From Mytilus edulis (lineage: Eukaryota > Mollusca > Bivalvia > Mytilida > Mytilidae): a stretch of DNA of 64,000 nt. Positions 13,718-24,850 of this stretch are shown here, one piece after another. The stretch covers positions 19,164,746-19,228,745 of the forward strand of contig NC_092354.1 of the NCBI RefSeq assembly GCF_963676685.1, given 5' to 3'. Below the pieces are notes generated by a model. It worked only from the letters and a program-made list of their open reading frames with translations. It did no database searches and was not told the DNA's origin. How positions within the stretch are numbered: position 1 is the first letter of the stretch; the number at the start of each line of letters is the position of its first letter. The position numbers and the translations under genes are program-made.

Positions 13718-16700
13718 TCAAAGTTTTATTGCCATATAAACTATACAGTTTGTGACATATAACAACAACAAAAACAAATAAAGACAATAACTAAGTAACT
13801 CAATATATATACACAAATTCAGGTAAATATTAAAGGGTCCCCTGTCCTCAGTTCCATTGACTTTTTTTATAAAGGATCCTAGTTTATTCACTTGTGTTGG
13901 TGTTGATGGGTTAAGTATATATATAACTTTGTCATTGTCAGTGAGATTAGCAAATGAATTACTTTCTCTGTTAATGCAATTAAAATATGTTAATCTAATA
14001 TTTGAATTATGAGAACAATTTATTAAAAAATGTTTCTCATCATCTAGTACTTTGCATTTTTTGCAAAGTCTCTCTTCGCGAGGAATTTTAAAATGCCTTC
14101 CTTTTTCAATTAATAATGAATGGTCACTGATTCTAAGTTTTGTAATTAATTTTCTAAATTCAAAGTTTGGGTTAGAGAGGTAAAGTTTGATCAATAGATT
14201 TGGCTCAAGTCCTTTATAAAAATTTAATTTACTTTTATCATCAATAGATTTCAACTTATCCATCAACAGGTTGTTGTAATATGAGTTTATTTGGGGTTTA
14301 ATATAGCTTTTAATATTTTTTAATTGTTTTAAATTATTACAGGTTTTTAGTCTATCTATTATATCAATGTTAGATTCAGAAAGAATATCTTTTGCAAAAG
14401 TGAACCATGAATAGGAGCCACTAGAATCCAAAGTTTTAGTTAATTGAAAAGATTCATGTAATAAGGGATTCAAATTTGAGGTGAAAAGCCTTGCTAAATA
14501 CATAATAGTTTGGGTTTTTATATGACATTCAATAGGCAGTCTTCCTAATTCGTTCCTTGTACCAAAATTTGAGGCACTCTTGTTAGTGCCAAGGGTAAAC
14601 TTGCAATAACTAAGATGCAAGTTTTCTATTGGAGTCTTGTCAATAAAATTAAATGGGTCCACATTTTTTCCAGAAACCAAAGCTCTTTTTTTAGCTTTGA
14701 AATATGTTATATATGAGTCCAAATATGTTATCTCAGAATTATAAGTTAATATAGGTCTCACTAACACTCTGATAGGAAGGCTGCCAAGAGAATTAGTATA
14801 TGTTTTAATAGAAAACAAAACCTTTTTTGCCTTTTTTGTTAATTCAGCTGTACTATGACTGAGATTACCATTTGATTTAATTAGCAGACCCAAGTAAGGA
14901 TATTCCATAACATTCTCTATTTTTTTGTTTTTATATACAAGTATAGATGTTTCAGGCTTTTGCTTTGTTGTTGAAAAGACCATACTTTTTGTTTTATTTA
15001 TGTTTAGAGAAAGCTGCCAGTTTTCACAAAACATGGAAACTTTATTTAGACTATTTTGTAGACCCTCCTTAGATTCTGACAGTAAAAGCAGATCATCAGC
15101 AAACAGGAGGGAGCGTAGTTTACTATTTATGAGCTCCAATGGACTTGAGTTGTCATCTTCCAAACCTTTAGTGATATCATTTATAAAAATATTGAACAAA
15201 GTAGGACTTAATGAGTCCCCTTGTTTCACACCTCTAGTAATGTCAAAATAGTCAGAAATGTGATCTTTATATTTTAAAGAGGATTTTGTATTTAAATATT
15301 GCTGTTTTATTACCCTGTAAAAAGACTTTCCTACTCCCATTTTGCATAATTTATATAGAAGGGCTGTCCTCCATACAGAGTCAAATGCCTTTCTTAAGTC
15401 AATGAAGCATGCATATATTTTTTTGTTATTTTTGTGTATATATTTATTAATTAAAGATTTTAATATGAAAATACTGTCAGCAGTTCTGTGGTTTTCTCTG
15501 AAGCCAAACTGACAGTTATTCAGCTGTTTATCCACGACTGTGATTAGTCTATTATTGAGTACAGCATTGAATATTTTAGGAAGATTACTGATTAAAGATA
15601 TACCTCTGTAATTATTGGGATCAGATTTGTCTCCCTTCTTATAAAGTGCTATTATATATGAGTCCTTCCATGATTTTGGGTATATACCCGTTTTTAGAAT
15701 TAAATTAAATATTTTAACAATTGACTTAATTATTACTTGATTTGAGGTTTTAATTATTTCATTTATAATTCTATCTGGTCCAGCAGACTTTTGAAGTTTT
15801 AGTCCTCTGATTACCTTATTTACTTCTGAACAAGATATTGGAGCATCTGTTTCAGCTTTGAAATCTATATTATTTTCTAATAGCTTTAATTGTGATTCAA
15901 TGTCTATCATAAAAGCATTATTTATAGATGAAGGTTTACCTTGATCTTGAAAATGTTTTATTAAAACTTCTTCATCTTTTAATACCTCTGGTATTTCATC
16001 TTTTTCTGTTTTATTCTTAAGAGATTTTAAAATTTTCCAATATTCCTTTGGATTTTGATTGATATAATCACTTAAACAATTATAAAGTTTTTGTTTATAT
16101 TCATACTTTTTCTGTTTAACCATTTTCTTTAAGTTTTTTTTTAACTCAAAAAACTTTTGCTTTAAACTATTATTATTTGGATTATTCCTTATTTTGTTTC
16201 CAATTTTATTTATTTGACGCTTGGTTTCATATATAACATTGTCTGACCAAACTTGTTTAAATTTCCTTTTCTTTTTCCTCCTCTTAGTTTTTGGAGTTGC
16301 TTTACAAGAAAGGCTTGAAATATTATCTAAAATTTTTGTCAATTTTTCTGTAGCCTCATCAACACCAACCTGATTTTCCTCGTAATTAACCATTTCAAAC
16401 TCTATTATCTCATTCTTTACATTTTCAGTCAATAAAGCATCAATAAGTTTAAGTTTAGAATTTTCTGACCATTTATATGATTTAATCCAGTGCCAACCTT
16501 TTTCCTCAAGGCCAATTTCTTTATCTATATTTATAGAGCACTTCATATATAAAGTAATTTGAACATGATCTGATAGGTAAGTAAAATCGTTTGTTTTAAA
16601 ATATTTGACTGAGGACAGGAGACTCTCGCTAACAACAGCATAATCAACAGTACTAAATCCACTGCTTGACATATATGTATAATATCCCAATGAGTCACCT

Positions 16701-17068
16701 AAAAATCGACCATTGAGTAAGCGCAGCCTTGAAGACAAACACAAGTCTAATAACTTTGTACCAACTGTATTGACAGAAGTATCTTGATTGTTTCTATTTA
16801 TTTCTGAATCAGTAATATAATTTTCAGGGAGTAAATCAAAACCATCAAAATTATTGATGTGATCAGAATCATTTACAATAAAGTCAGCTCTTTGGCCAGT
16901 TCGAGCATTTAGATCTCCAATTAATACAATCTGTCCATTCATGGAGAAAGTAGATATCTCATTTTCTAAAAAATCTAAGTCATTATCATAGTGAGATGAT
17001 GAAAAGGGGGGTATATAAAGAGCACATAGATAAATATCATGTACAAATCCAAAAAAGTTCTTATTCAA
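13718..17068 (-). pseudogene. LINE ORF2, main part: endonuclease C-half, reverse transcriptase, zinc motif
   Basis: 1116 codons in one frame, with no ATG at the beginning (the first usable codon is TTG), because the frame is the continuation of the ORF at 17070-17420 after a 1-base shift. The endonuclease C-half covers about residues 1-175, with GDLNART at 51-57 and the closing SDH at 166-168. A basic linker follows (260-330). The reverse transcriptase lies at about 430-740, with SAGPDR at 428, FIDLRKAFD at 555-563, RGVKQGDSLSP at 612-622 and catalytic FADD at 656-659. A CX2CX7HX4C zinc motif uses C1002, C1005, H1013 and C1018. In the family this protein nicks the target DNA and copies the element RNA there. 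All catalytic motifs are intact. The C-terminus runs through a hydrophobic tail into the TTGAA repeats. Confidence 0.93.
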
Positions 17069-17069
17069 C

Positions 17070-17420
17070 TTAAGCCATAGTCTTTGGCGAGGTTGTTGCT
17101 TCTTTTAAATATGTAATGCCTTTAAAGTATGGCTTTTTAATAGTAACAATAATGCCCCCACTATACCTTCTTGCTTTTTTTCTTTTTTTACGGGACTTAG
17201 AGATAATACAATGGCCTTCCAATTTAAATTCTTTAGATTCTCCCTTCCAGGTTTCTAAAAGTATGTTTATGTCACCTTTTAAATTCTCAATAAACAATTC
17301 ATCTTTAAGTTTGTCTCCAAGGCCGTGAACATTCCATGCGGATATAGATAAATTTTTATAACAATTTGACATTTGAGCATATAAATCTTTCTGATTTTGT
17401 TGTAAACCTGAAAACCTCAA
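17070..17420 (-). pseudogene. LINE ORF2, N-terminal endonuclease part (frame-shifted from the rest)
   Basis: 116 codons. Residues 25-60 (LSISAWNVHGLGDKL, then INILLETWK) match the N-terminal strands of apurinic-type endonucleases, with the metal-ligand Asn in WNVHG and Glu in LLETW. It is followed by the GGIIVTIKK strand. The frame ends at TAA at 17070, while the next frame continues with residues WLKLNKNFFGF straight into the following ORF. One base gained or lost around 17075-17100 explains the break, so the insertion is probably inactive unless the base is a sequencing error. The start chosen is not decisive, since ORF2 of such elements may begin further upstream. Confidence 0.88.
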
Positions 17421-17740
17421 TATTCACAATATAAAGTTCAAATGATATTACCTTGTGTATGGTCTATGGGAGGTAACTCTTTTCTTTAAATTCAGAAAAA
17501 TTAATATTTTAAGCCCTTGCATATATACTAGTATTTACTAATTATATAAAATCAATACAAAAGACAATTTTATGTATTATATATCAATGCAATAACCTAG
17601 TTGTCATATAATTTTCTTTTATTTCTAGTCACACTTTGAACATATAAAAAAGAAATTAAAAAATAAAAATAAAAAAGCTTTTCTTTTGAATTTTATTTTT
17701 ATATACCTCCCATTTGTCTTTGAATTCTATATATAAAAAA
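17421..17740. other. LINE inter-ORF spacer
   Basis: AT-rich spacer between ORF1 and ORF2 of the minus-strand LINE. No coding signal. Confidence 0.6.
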
Positions 17741-18109
17741 TCAGTTTGTAATCAGAACATATGAAAAGTACAAAAGTCGGTAAACATATACCGGTAAGCA
17801 ATATATCAATAAACTACATTTTTCTTCTAATCATTCATACATATTTACCACTGACATAAACAATCAGTTTGTAACCAGAACATATGAAAAGTACATATGG
17901 CGGTAAACATATACCGGTAAGCAATATATCAATAAACTACATTTTTCTTCTAATCATTCATATATATTTACCACTGACATAAAAAATCAGTTTGTAATCA
18001 GAACATATGAAAAGTACATAAGGCGGTAAACATAAACCGGTAAGCAATATATCAATAAACTAAACTTTTTTCTTCTAAACATTCAGACATATTTACATGT
18101 ACCACTGAC
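17741..18109. repeat. 3 x 123-bp tandem repeat between LINE ORF1 and ORF2
   Basis: Copies begin with TCAGTTTGTAA at 17741, 17864 and 17987, exactly 123 bp apart, and contain ACCGGTAAGCAATATATC. They differ at a few positions only. The right-hand copy overlaps the last codons of the ORF1 part (the CCACTGAC end), so the duplication grew from the ORF1 3' end into the spacer. 123 is 41 codons, so gain or loss of a copy would not change frame. Confidence 0.93.
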
Positions 18110-18617
18110 CCGTTCTCATTTCCTGTAACATGAGCTCCATCATATTTACAATTTTATTTCTGCCATTCATAGCACTTTCACTCCCTACATGTATAGGGTT
18201 ATTAAAATGAGATTTTTGCTCAAAAGCTTGATGATCTCTCTGTTTTCTGTTTGTTATTGAATTTGGCATTTGATAATTAGGTATACCATTGTTTCTTATA
18301 TGGTTTGTTTTTGTGTTATATTCATTGTTTTCCCATAACTTTACATTTAGTAGTGTATTGAGTACTCTTTTAATGGACATAACCATAATTGGAATGCCAT
18401 GACCTTTAATATGTATTCCATCTACAAAATAATCAGGCTGAATGAAATCATACCTAACAAAATGTAAATCTAAATCTTTACATAATTCATACAATTGAAC
18501 ATTAAAAATAAGGCGTTGTTCATTAAAAAACTTAGCATAATATCTGTCACTCAAAAAACGTGGCAGTATTTCACCAAAAGTGATATCAACATGCAGATAA
18601 CCTGATAATCGGTACAC
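18093..18617 (-). pseudogene. LINE ORF1 C-terminal part with SGNH esterase-like domain
   Basis: 174 codons beginning at GTG, not ATG. The frame is open for about 9 further codons upstream and then meets a stop, so this is a 5'-truncated piece. Residues 11-80 (ITFGEILPRF, then YDFIQPDYFVDGIHI) look like the C-terminal half of an SGNH/GDSL esterase. D66 and H69 in DGIH stand where the catalytic Asp and His fall in that fold, and the Ser block would be in the missing N-terminal part. Residues 90-174 are Asn/Gln/Lys-rich and low in predicted structure. Its position directly upstream of the LINE ORF2 on the same strand supports ORF1, since CR1-like ORF1 proteins are known to carry such a domain. 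Confidence 0.68.
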
Positions 18618-18640
18618 ATTGAATACGAGCGAAACATATC

Positions 18641-19469
18641 TTTATAAGTGGAAAACTGTCGCATTAAAATTAGATACACAGCAAAATTCACGAAGTCTAG
18701 GCTGATTATTAATCATTTTATAAAAAAAAAAGTGCCAGTAAGGGGGGGGGGGGGGTACGCCCTCTACGGCCCCCTCTGAATCCGACACTGAATGATTATA
18801 TATCTCAGTGTTAATAATTAGGTACCAGGGTTAACATTTTAAACATCTGTATAAGGGGATGACCATTTGATTTTCAGGAAGGGGAGGTATAAAAATAATC
18901 TTCTTAGACTTATTTACTAATAAATAATTATGACCTAGGCAGGATGGAAAAGGGTACGTTTTTATCAATTTTCACCTGGTGAGATTATACAAGGAGAAAC
19001 GAGTATTTCACACGGCCAAGGTGTTAACTGCCTTCTTAATGTATGACCTAATACTATGTATATGAAGTGAGTCCCGTTTATTTAATATCTAATTTATTCT
19101 TCCCGTTAGGTGAACGATCTCAGCGTGAATTCGTGACATTTAAAGGTGCGGTGCATATCAGATCGTATATTACTCTCAATAGATTTTATTTTTCAGGTTT
19201 GTGTTTGACTTTGATATTGGACTATAAAAACTCCTTGTGATCTTAAGAAAGAGCACTAATGATAAAATGTTTAGACATTTTCAAGCCTTCCTCGAAAACT
19301 GTGAGCAAAGAACCTCGAATATGTCTTGAAGCATGCATTTAAGAAGAGATATTGATAAGACATTGAGGGTGGGATTCCACACCAAAGGGATCAGTCATGG
19401 ATCATTTAGATGGTTCACAATGGCAATAATATGTTCTTCATCTCTGTTCATTGCTGTTGGCTTTGTTTC
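18641..19469. other. No gene recognised; G tract and possible MITE end
   Basis: A run of about 14 G lies at 18741-18756. GGGGATGACCATTTGATTTT at about 18855 resembles the terminus of the MITE at 23551 but has no partner nearby. Otherwise nothing seen. Confidence 0.4.
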
Positions 19470-20073
19470 TTACTGTGAATTTGCATAATTTTCAGCATTT
19501 CCATCCCTTTTCAGTATTACACGACTAATGCATTCTATGAAATGTCTATTAAGGGCCCATCTAACAAGCGCAGACTTTCGAATTGTTATGCCTACAGTGC
19601 CACCTAATCCCCTTGAGGCTTTTATAACGGTCTTTTCTGTTGCCATGTCATAGTACTTTTAAAATGTCCAGGAATCTGTGTAAAAAGCAAAGTAGCCATC
19701 TATAAAAGGTGATCAAATGTTCACAGAAAATTGAAGCATATCGAGTATGTAAAATGGCATCCACCTTCGTGGAGTACGGTTGGTTACAAAAATATAATTT
19801 TACATTTGAGATGACGATATCAAGGAAGAGACCAATTTCCCTCTCGTTCTGCTCTAAGATTTGACAAATGTCTACTGCTTCAGGAAACATATCCCAGTAT
19901 GTAAATATAAGTAATACATCACATCCCAATAGCGTATATGTATCTATAAGAGGCTGTATATGAGCTTCGAATAGCTCCGTCATATGAGCGTTATGATTTT
20001 TGTCTGGCTTGAATTGCTGAAATAGTGCTTCTGAGACAAATGAATTTGATATTATTGATAAATAAAGGTACAA
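19470..20073 (-). pseudogene. Frameshifted relic of a multicopy bivalve protein gene
   Basis: Two adjoining minus-strand frames. The upstream one (20073-19648, 141 codons) contains LIDTYTLLGCDVLLIF, NEREIGLFLDIVISNV and FCNQPYSTKV. It ends at a TGA overlapping ACATGGCA, where the +1 frame opens as MATEKTVIKASRG, then GGTVGITIRKSALVRWALNR, and runs to TAA at 19470 (58 residues). The order and spacing (a Leu-rich part, an N..YS/R..Y part, then DMA.E......GG.VGIT....AL.RW.L) recall an abundant invertebrate protein family of unknown function, usually found in many copies and probably mobile-element-linked. This is recalled, not searched. The frameshift between the halves and the lack of a start in good context argue for a pseudogene; it could also be exons joined by an unseen short intron. 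Confidence 0.42.
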
Positions 20074-21546
20074 ATGTATGAAATAACATAAATGTTAATT
20101 ATTTTACATTTTGCGTTAAAAAAATCATGAAATTAAATTGGAACGTACTCTATTAAATGCAAAGTATTCGTAGTGTTAAACTTTTACAAAAACTCTTTAA
20201 TAACAATTAATTTTGCTAAACTTTTTTTGAAATCGTTAAAATAATATGAATAAGGTGTAACAACAATGTAAATAATAACAGAAATCATATCACGGATGTT
20301 ATTTTACAATGTTGCCCTCAAAACTTTTCTTAGTCGATTTTTCGTTCAAGTTAATTAACGTACTTCAAAGCCAATTTTACGAAAATTGCACCGTACGATT
20401 TTTTGACGACAAGTCAAAATGTTAAGTTTAATCTTTGAACTACCAATACTGTGATTTATAGCTGTATAGTCCGAATGACAATTAAACTCCTTAAATAAGC
20501 GACTTTTCTTTACTCGGTCACCGTACTACAAGATATTACTGCAATCAACAAAACAGCAGTAGTCCGTTTTAAAATCTTTTAATGTGCCAATTGTTAATAA
20601 TTAAAGTTATCTAGTTATGGGGGGGGGGGGCTAGGATGAAAATTGCATGCATGATTTTTAGAAATATAGGCTACTGGTGGTTTAAAAACTTGTTCTTATT
20701 AAAATTAATTAAACACTATAAAACATCTTTTGAAAATACAAGTCAATATATATGCATTCCATTCTCAATTTTATTGTTATACAATTATTAACATCATAGG
20801 TATTTTGATAATGATAGTTAGACATTTTACAAGACAATGTTTCAAACATTTTTTTAAGTCGACTTTATGAGCGTTAAGGGGGTATGGGTGTCTCTTTTAC
20901 AATACAACTTGGGTTGTGAAAAGCAGAGACCCAATCACGTTTGTAAGATGTGATGCAGGAATGGTGATATCATCTTCGCTTAATTTTTACTGTTTTTAAA
21001 CTGGGCATTTTAGGGGGAGGTAACTCTGAAAAAGTGCATTTTCTGAAAGAATCCAGAGATAATTTTGCTATTTTGTATTTAAGCAAAAAAAAAAAAAAAA
21101 AAAAAAAACGACCTTCTGTTTTTATGATATTCTCAAAGCATTTTCTTAAAGCTATTTTCTCGTATATTGTTTTGAATACAGTTCTATTATTCAGTATAGC
21201 TACTAACCACATGATGATGTTTTTTTTCCTGTATAATCAATATAGAAAAGAGGGACGAAAGTTACCATAGGGACATAATGTGTCATCTTGTCATAATCTG
21301 CAGCTGAAGAAAATGTGTTGAAACCTACCATTTTTATTCTATTTTGAACATATATAAGTAGATACTACGTTTTAGGAAAGTATGAACAAATTCTCTATCC
21401 TTTTTAATGTATACTCTATACCTCCTTAAGCTACCCATAACATGTTCGAGCTCTTCAAATTCTGTTAGTGTATCTCTCAAGACATGCATCTAAAATTACG
21501 TTGTTTTCACTAGGATAAAACAACGTACAGCCTTCTAAAAAGAATA
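20074..21546. other. No gene recognised; G13 and A24 tracts
   Basis: AT-rich. A G tract followed by CTAGGATGAAAATTGC at about 20619 matches one end of the MITE family at 23551. A run of about 24 A at 21085-21108 produces spurious lysine or phenylalanine runs in open frames. No coding evidence. Confidence 0.5.
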
Positions 21547-23165
21547 AACAAGAGGCTGTCACAACGACAGCAAACCGGATTTATTAATATTTATTTGTGT
21601 CCTGGCAATATCACAAGAACCATTACTGATGAATGGTGAAAGTGAAAATCGTCAATATCAAATTTGACCTCCATTTTGTCATCAGTATCAACATCTTAAA
21701 ATTTGAAAAGCTTAGATTGAATGGTTCATGAGTAAATGCAACAACGTGAATGGAAACGCCATTTCACAATCTTTCAAGAACCATAACTCAAGAACGGTAA
21801 AAGTCAAAATCGTCATTATTGAACTTGACCTCTAATTTGTCATCAGTAACAACATATAAAAATTTCAAAAGCTTAGGTAGAACAGTTCATGTGTAAATGC
21901 ACGGACATGACTGGAAACTCCATTTTTCAATCTTTCAAGAACCATAACTCCTGAACGGTAAAAGCCAAAATCGTCATTATTGAACTTGACCTTCATTTAG
22001 TTGTCAGTAACAACATATTAAAATTTGGGAAGCTTAGGTAAAACAGTTCATGCGTAAATGCACGGACACGACTGGAAACTCCATTTTTCAATCTTTCAAG
22101 AACCATAACTCCTGAACGGTAAAAGTCAAAATCGCCATTATTAGACTTGATCTCCATTATTAGACTTGATCTCCATTTTGTCATCAGTAACAACATATTT
22201 AAATTTGGAAAGCTTAGGTAGAACAGTTCATGCGTAAATGCAGGGACACGGCTGGAAACTCCATTTTTCAATCTTTCAAGAACCATAACTCCTGAACGGT
22301 AAAAGTCAAAATCGCCATTATTGAACTTGACCTTCATTTAGTTGTCAGTAACAACATATTAAAATTTGGGAAGCTTAGGTAAAACAGTTCATGCGTAAAT
22401 GCACGGACACGACTGGAAACTCCATTTTTCAATCTTTCAAGAGCCATAACTCCTGAACGGTAAAAGTCAAAATCGCCATTGTTAGACTTGATCTCCATTT
22501 TGTCATCAGTAACAACATATTAAAATTTGGAAAGCTTAGGTAGAACAGTTCATGCGTAAATGCAGGGACACGGCTGGAAACTCCATTTTTCAATCTTTCA
22601 AGAACCATAACTCCTGAACGGTAAAAGTCAAAATCGCCATTATTGAATTTGACCTTCATTTAGTTGTCAGTAACAACATATTAAAATTTGGGAAGCTTAG
22701 GTAAAACAGTTCATGCGTAAATGCACGGACACGACTGGAAACTCCATTTTTCAATCTTTCAAGAACCATAACTCCTGAACGGTAAAAGTCAAAATCGCCA
22801 TTGTTAGACTTGATCTCCATTTTGTCATCAGTAACAACATATTAAAATTTGGAAAGCTTAGGTAGAACAGTTCATGCGTAAATGCAGGGACACGGCTGGA
22901 AACTCCATTTTTCAATCTTTCAAGAACAATAACTCCTGAACGGTAAAAGTCAAAATCGCCATTATTGAACTTGACCTTCATTTAGTTGTCAGTAACAACA
23001 TATTAAAATTTTAAAAGCTTTGGTTGAACGGTTCATGAGTTAATGCACGGACAACATTTGATTCCCGCCCGCCCGTCCGCCCGACCGACCGACCACCCGC
23101 CCGACCGACCGCCCGCCGTACATCCCCAAATCAATAACCGACATTTTTGTCACAAAAATCCGGTT
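21547..23165. mobile_element. Repeat element of ~161-bp tandem subunits with AACCGGATTT ends
   Basis: It begins with a small hairpin (GCTGTC/GACAGC around 21556-21571) followed by AACCGGATTT at 21573, and ends with AAATCCGGTT at 23156-23165, an exact inverted match. In between are about nine subunits of roughly 161 bp, each with AAGAACCATAACTCCTGAAC and a TTGACCT-containing block. From about 22000 two subunit types alternate (TTGAACTTGACCTTCATTTA, and GACTTGATCTCCATTTTGTC), giving a 322-bp higher-order period: frames at 22429-22659 and 22751-22981 are 322 bp apart. A GC-rich CCGA/CCCG tract lies just inside the right end. It has no coding capacity. Confidence 0.75.
23066..23119. repeat. GC-rich (CCCG/CCGA)n simple tract
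   Basis: About 54 bp of alternating CCCG and CCGA tetramers in an otherwise AT-rich region, lying inside the right end of the element at 21547-23165. Similar GC-rich tracts accompany the elements at 37080-37885 and 62526-63577. Confidence 0.9.
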
Positions 23166-23550
23166 AAAAATGGAAATAAGACCCCAGAAAACTCAGTTGA
23201 GAAAACAACAGGCAACATTTTTAACAAACAATATTCTTTTAAGGTTACTGTTTCTTGCGTCTATATTTGTTGCCGTGTTTCATCTTTGATGATGTGAATG
23301 GCAATGACAGTACATCTTCTCATTTTACTCCTAACGATAGCGTACTCGAGCTAAATAAGTCTGATATGTGACTATATCCCTTCCTTTGAATAAAAGCCAA
23401 GCAATGTAAGACTAACTAATTGTGTTACATGCTTAAATCAACATGAATATCAAGAACTTTGCATCAAGTTCAAATAGGTTACCATTGAAATTGTAAACAA
23501 AGCAGCAAACTAAGATGAAGGTGAAAATAAGGATAAATTATGGAATATTA
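23166..23550. other. Spacer, nothing recognised
   Basis: No coding or repeat signal that I can support. Confidence 0.5.
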
Positions 23551-23858
23551 GGGAGCTACCATTTGATTTTTATGGGGGGGGGGGGGGGGGGGGGCTAGGA
23601 TGAAAAATTTTGTCCTGCATTTTTTCTTAGTTGTAATCTCTGTCCTGCCTTTTTATTTTTCACTCTATTCGGTCCTGCCTTTTTTTTATTAGTTTATCCT
23701 GACTTTTTTTTTACCTAAATTGTCATCCTGCCTTTTTTTTTTGCAAAGTGTCTCATCCTGCCTTTTTTTTACTCATAACTCCTGTCCTGCCTATTTTTTT
23801 CAAATTTTATCCTAGTCTCTCCCCCCCCCCCCCCCATAAAAATCAAATGGTAGCTCCC
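23551..23858. mobile_element. MITE with G/C-tract inverted ends and TTA duplication (Harbinger-like)
   Basis: The left end GGGAGCTACCATTTGATT, then TTTATGGGG with a run of about 20 G, is mirrored by a run of about 15 C, CCATAAAAATCAAATGG and TAGCTCCC at the right end. TTA lies immediately outside both ends (23548-23550 and 23859-23861), which fits the TWA duplication of PIF/Harbinger transposons. The interior is several repeats of TCCTGCCTTTTTTTT. A diverged copy lies at 39665-39885. No coding capacity. Confidence 0.85.
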
Positions 23859-23861
23859 TTA

Positions 23862-24850
23862 GTAGCCGTCTGTTTGTACAGTAAGCTACACTGTATCGTC
23901 CAGCACGTCGGACACCACAGATATGAATTTAGATCGTAATTTTGTTCCTATACACTATGATATATTGTATTGTATGCAACTATTACAATTGTCATTATTC
24001 GTAATTTATTCAAATGTATGTATATAGTTCCACTAATAAAACTGTTAACATTGAAATGATATGTTATCTTTATAAATCTTTGATACATATACATTAGAAT
24101 ATACATGTACACTAGACAAATTAACTTGGCTGGAGGATGTCTGTTCAAATTAAAAAAAAAACTATGTAAAACCATTGGTAATAAAAGGCATAGTGATAAA
24201 CAAATACAAAGGAATGCGTTAAGTACACAGACAGAGATAGTATATATATATATATATATTATCATCATAACTGAGGTGCTCCAGGGAGCAGTTATTGCAC
24301 TTTTTGAATGCTCCTCTGTAAACTGCCAAGTATAGGTCAGGATACTCTCGGGAGTCTTACAGTTTTATAATTTTGCAGAATTAACTTATATTTGAAAATG
24401 AAACCATTTGTATATATTTATTTAAGCATCTTTGTTGGATTATAAAAAAAAAAATAAAAAAATGCATTAATGTATCTATTGTAATAGAAACATGCACTTT
24501 ATTTTGATTTCATATAGTTCACTAATTAATACATATAAAATTTAATGTGAAAAATATTTTATAATAAATTATTGTTTAACTGCATGTTGTATTTTAAAGG
24601 CCAAACTTTCATGTCCAGTTTTTAGTTCAAGTAAACTTTACGTTGGTCAAACTCACTTTCTGATAGAACAAATATTTAAACTTAAATGGTGTTTTTTATG
24701 ATATGTTATGGATACCGTATACATTAAGAAGATTTTAATCTAAATCGAAAGCATGTCCCCATAAGTGCTTTAAAAATATTGGACATATCTCGATACACAT
24801 CAGCTAACACTATCGTCATCTTAAAACTTTATTATTCACACGTTCGGGTT
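23862..24850. other. No gene recognised; TA microsatellite
   Basis: A (TA)n run at about 24239-24260 and A-rich tracts near 24450. The open frames here are short and without motifs. Confidence 0.5.

Larger units (their letters stand above)
13704..18640 (-). mobile_element. Near-complete non-LTR retrotransposon (LINE), CR1-like group
   Basis: Read on the minus strand, the order is: ORF1 C-terminal part with an esterase-like domain (18617 to 18093), an inter-ORF tandem repeat (18109 to 17741), ORF2 with apurinic-type endonuclease, reverse transcriptase and a CCHC zinc motif (17420 to 13718), then a 3' tail of TTGAA pentamers (about 13721-13704). Esterase-bearing ORF1 proteins are known from CR1-like elements, so I place it there without claiming a clade. 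The 5' end appears truncated within ORF1 near 18640. There is almost no 3' untranslated region: the ORF2 stop overlaps the TTGAA tail. Only one frameshift was found in ORF2, so the insertion looks fairly young. Confidence 0.9.

Noticed and set aside
14925..15251. Plus-strand 108-codon frame
   Set aside because: Lies antisense inside the reverse transcriptase ORF of the minus-strand LINE.
17116..17328. Plus-strand 70-codon frame
   Set aside because: Antisense shadow of the LINE endonuclease.
21034..21270. Lysine-run protein
   Set aside because: Produced by the 24-base A tract.
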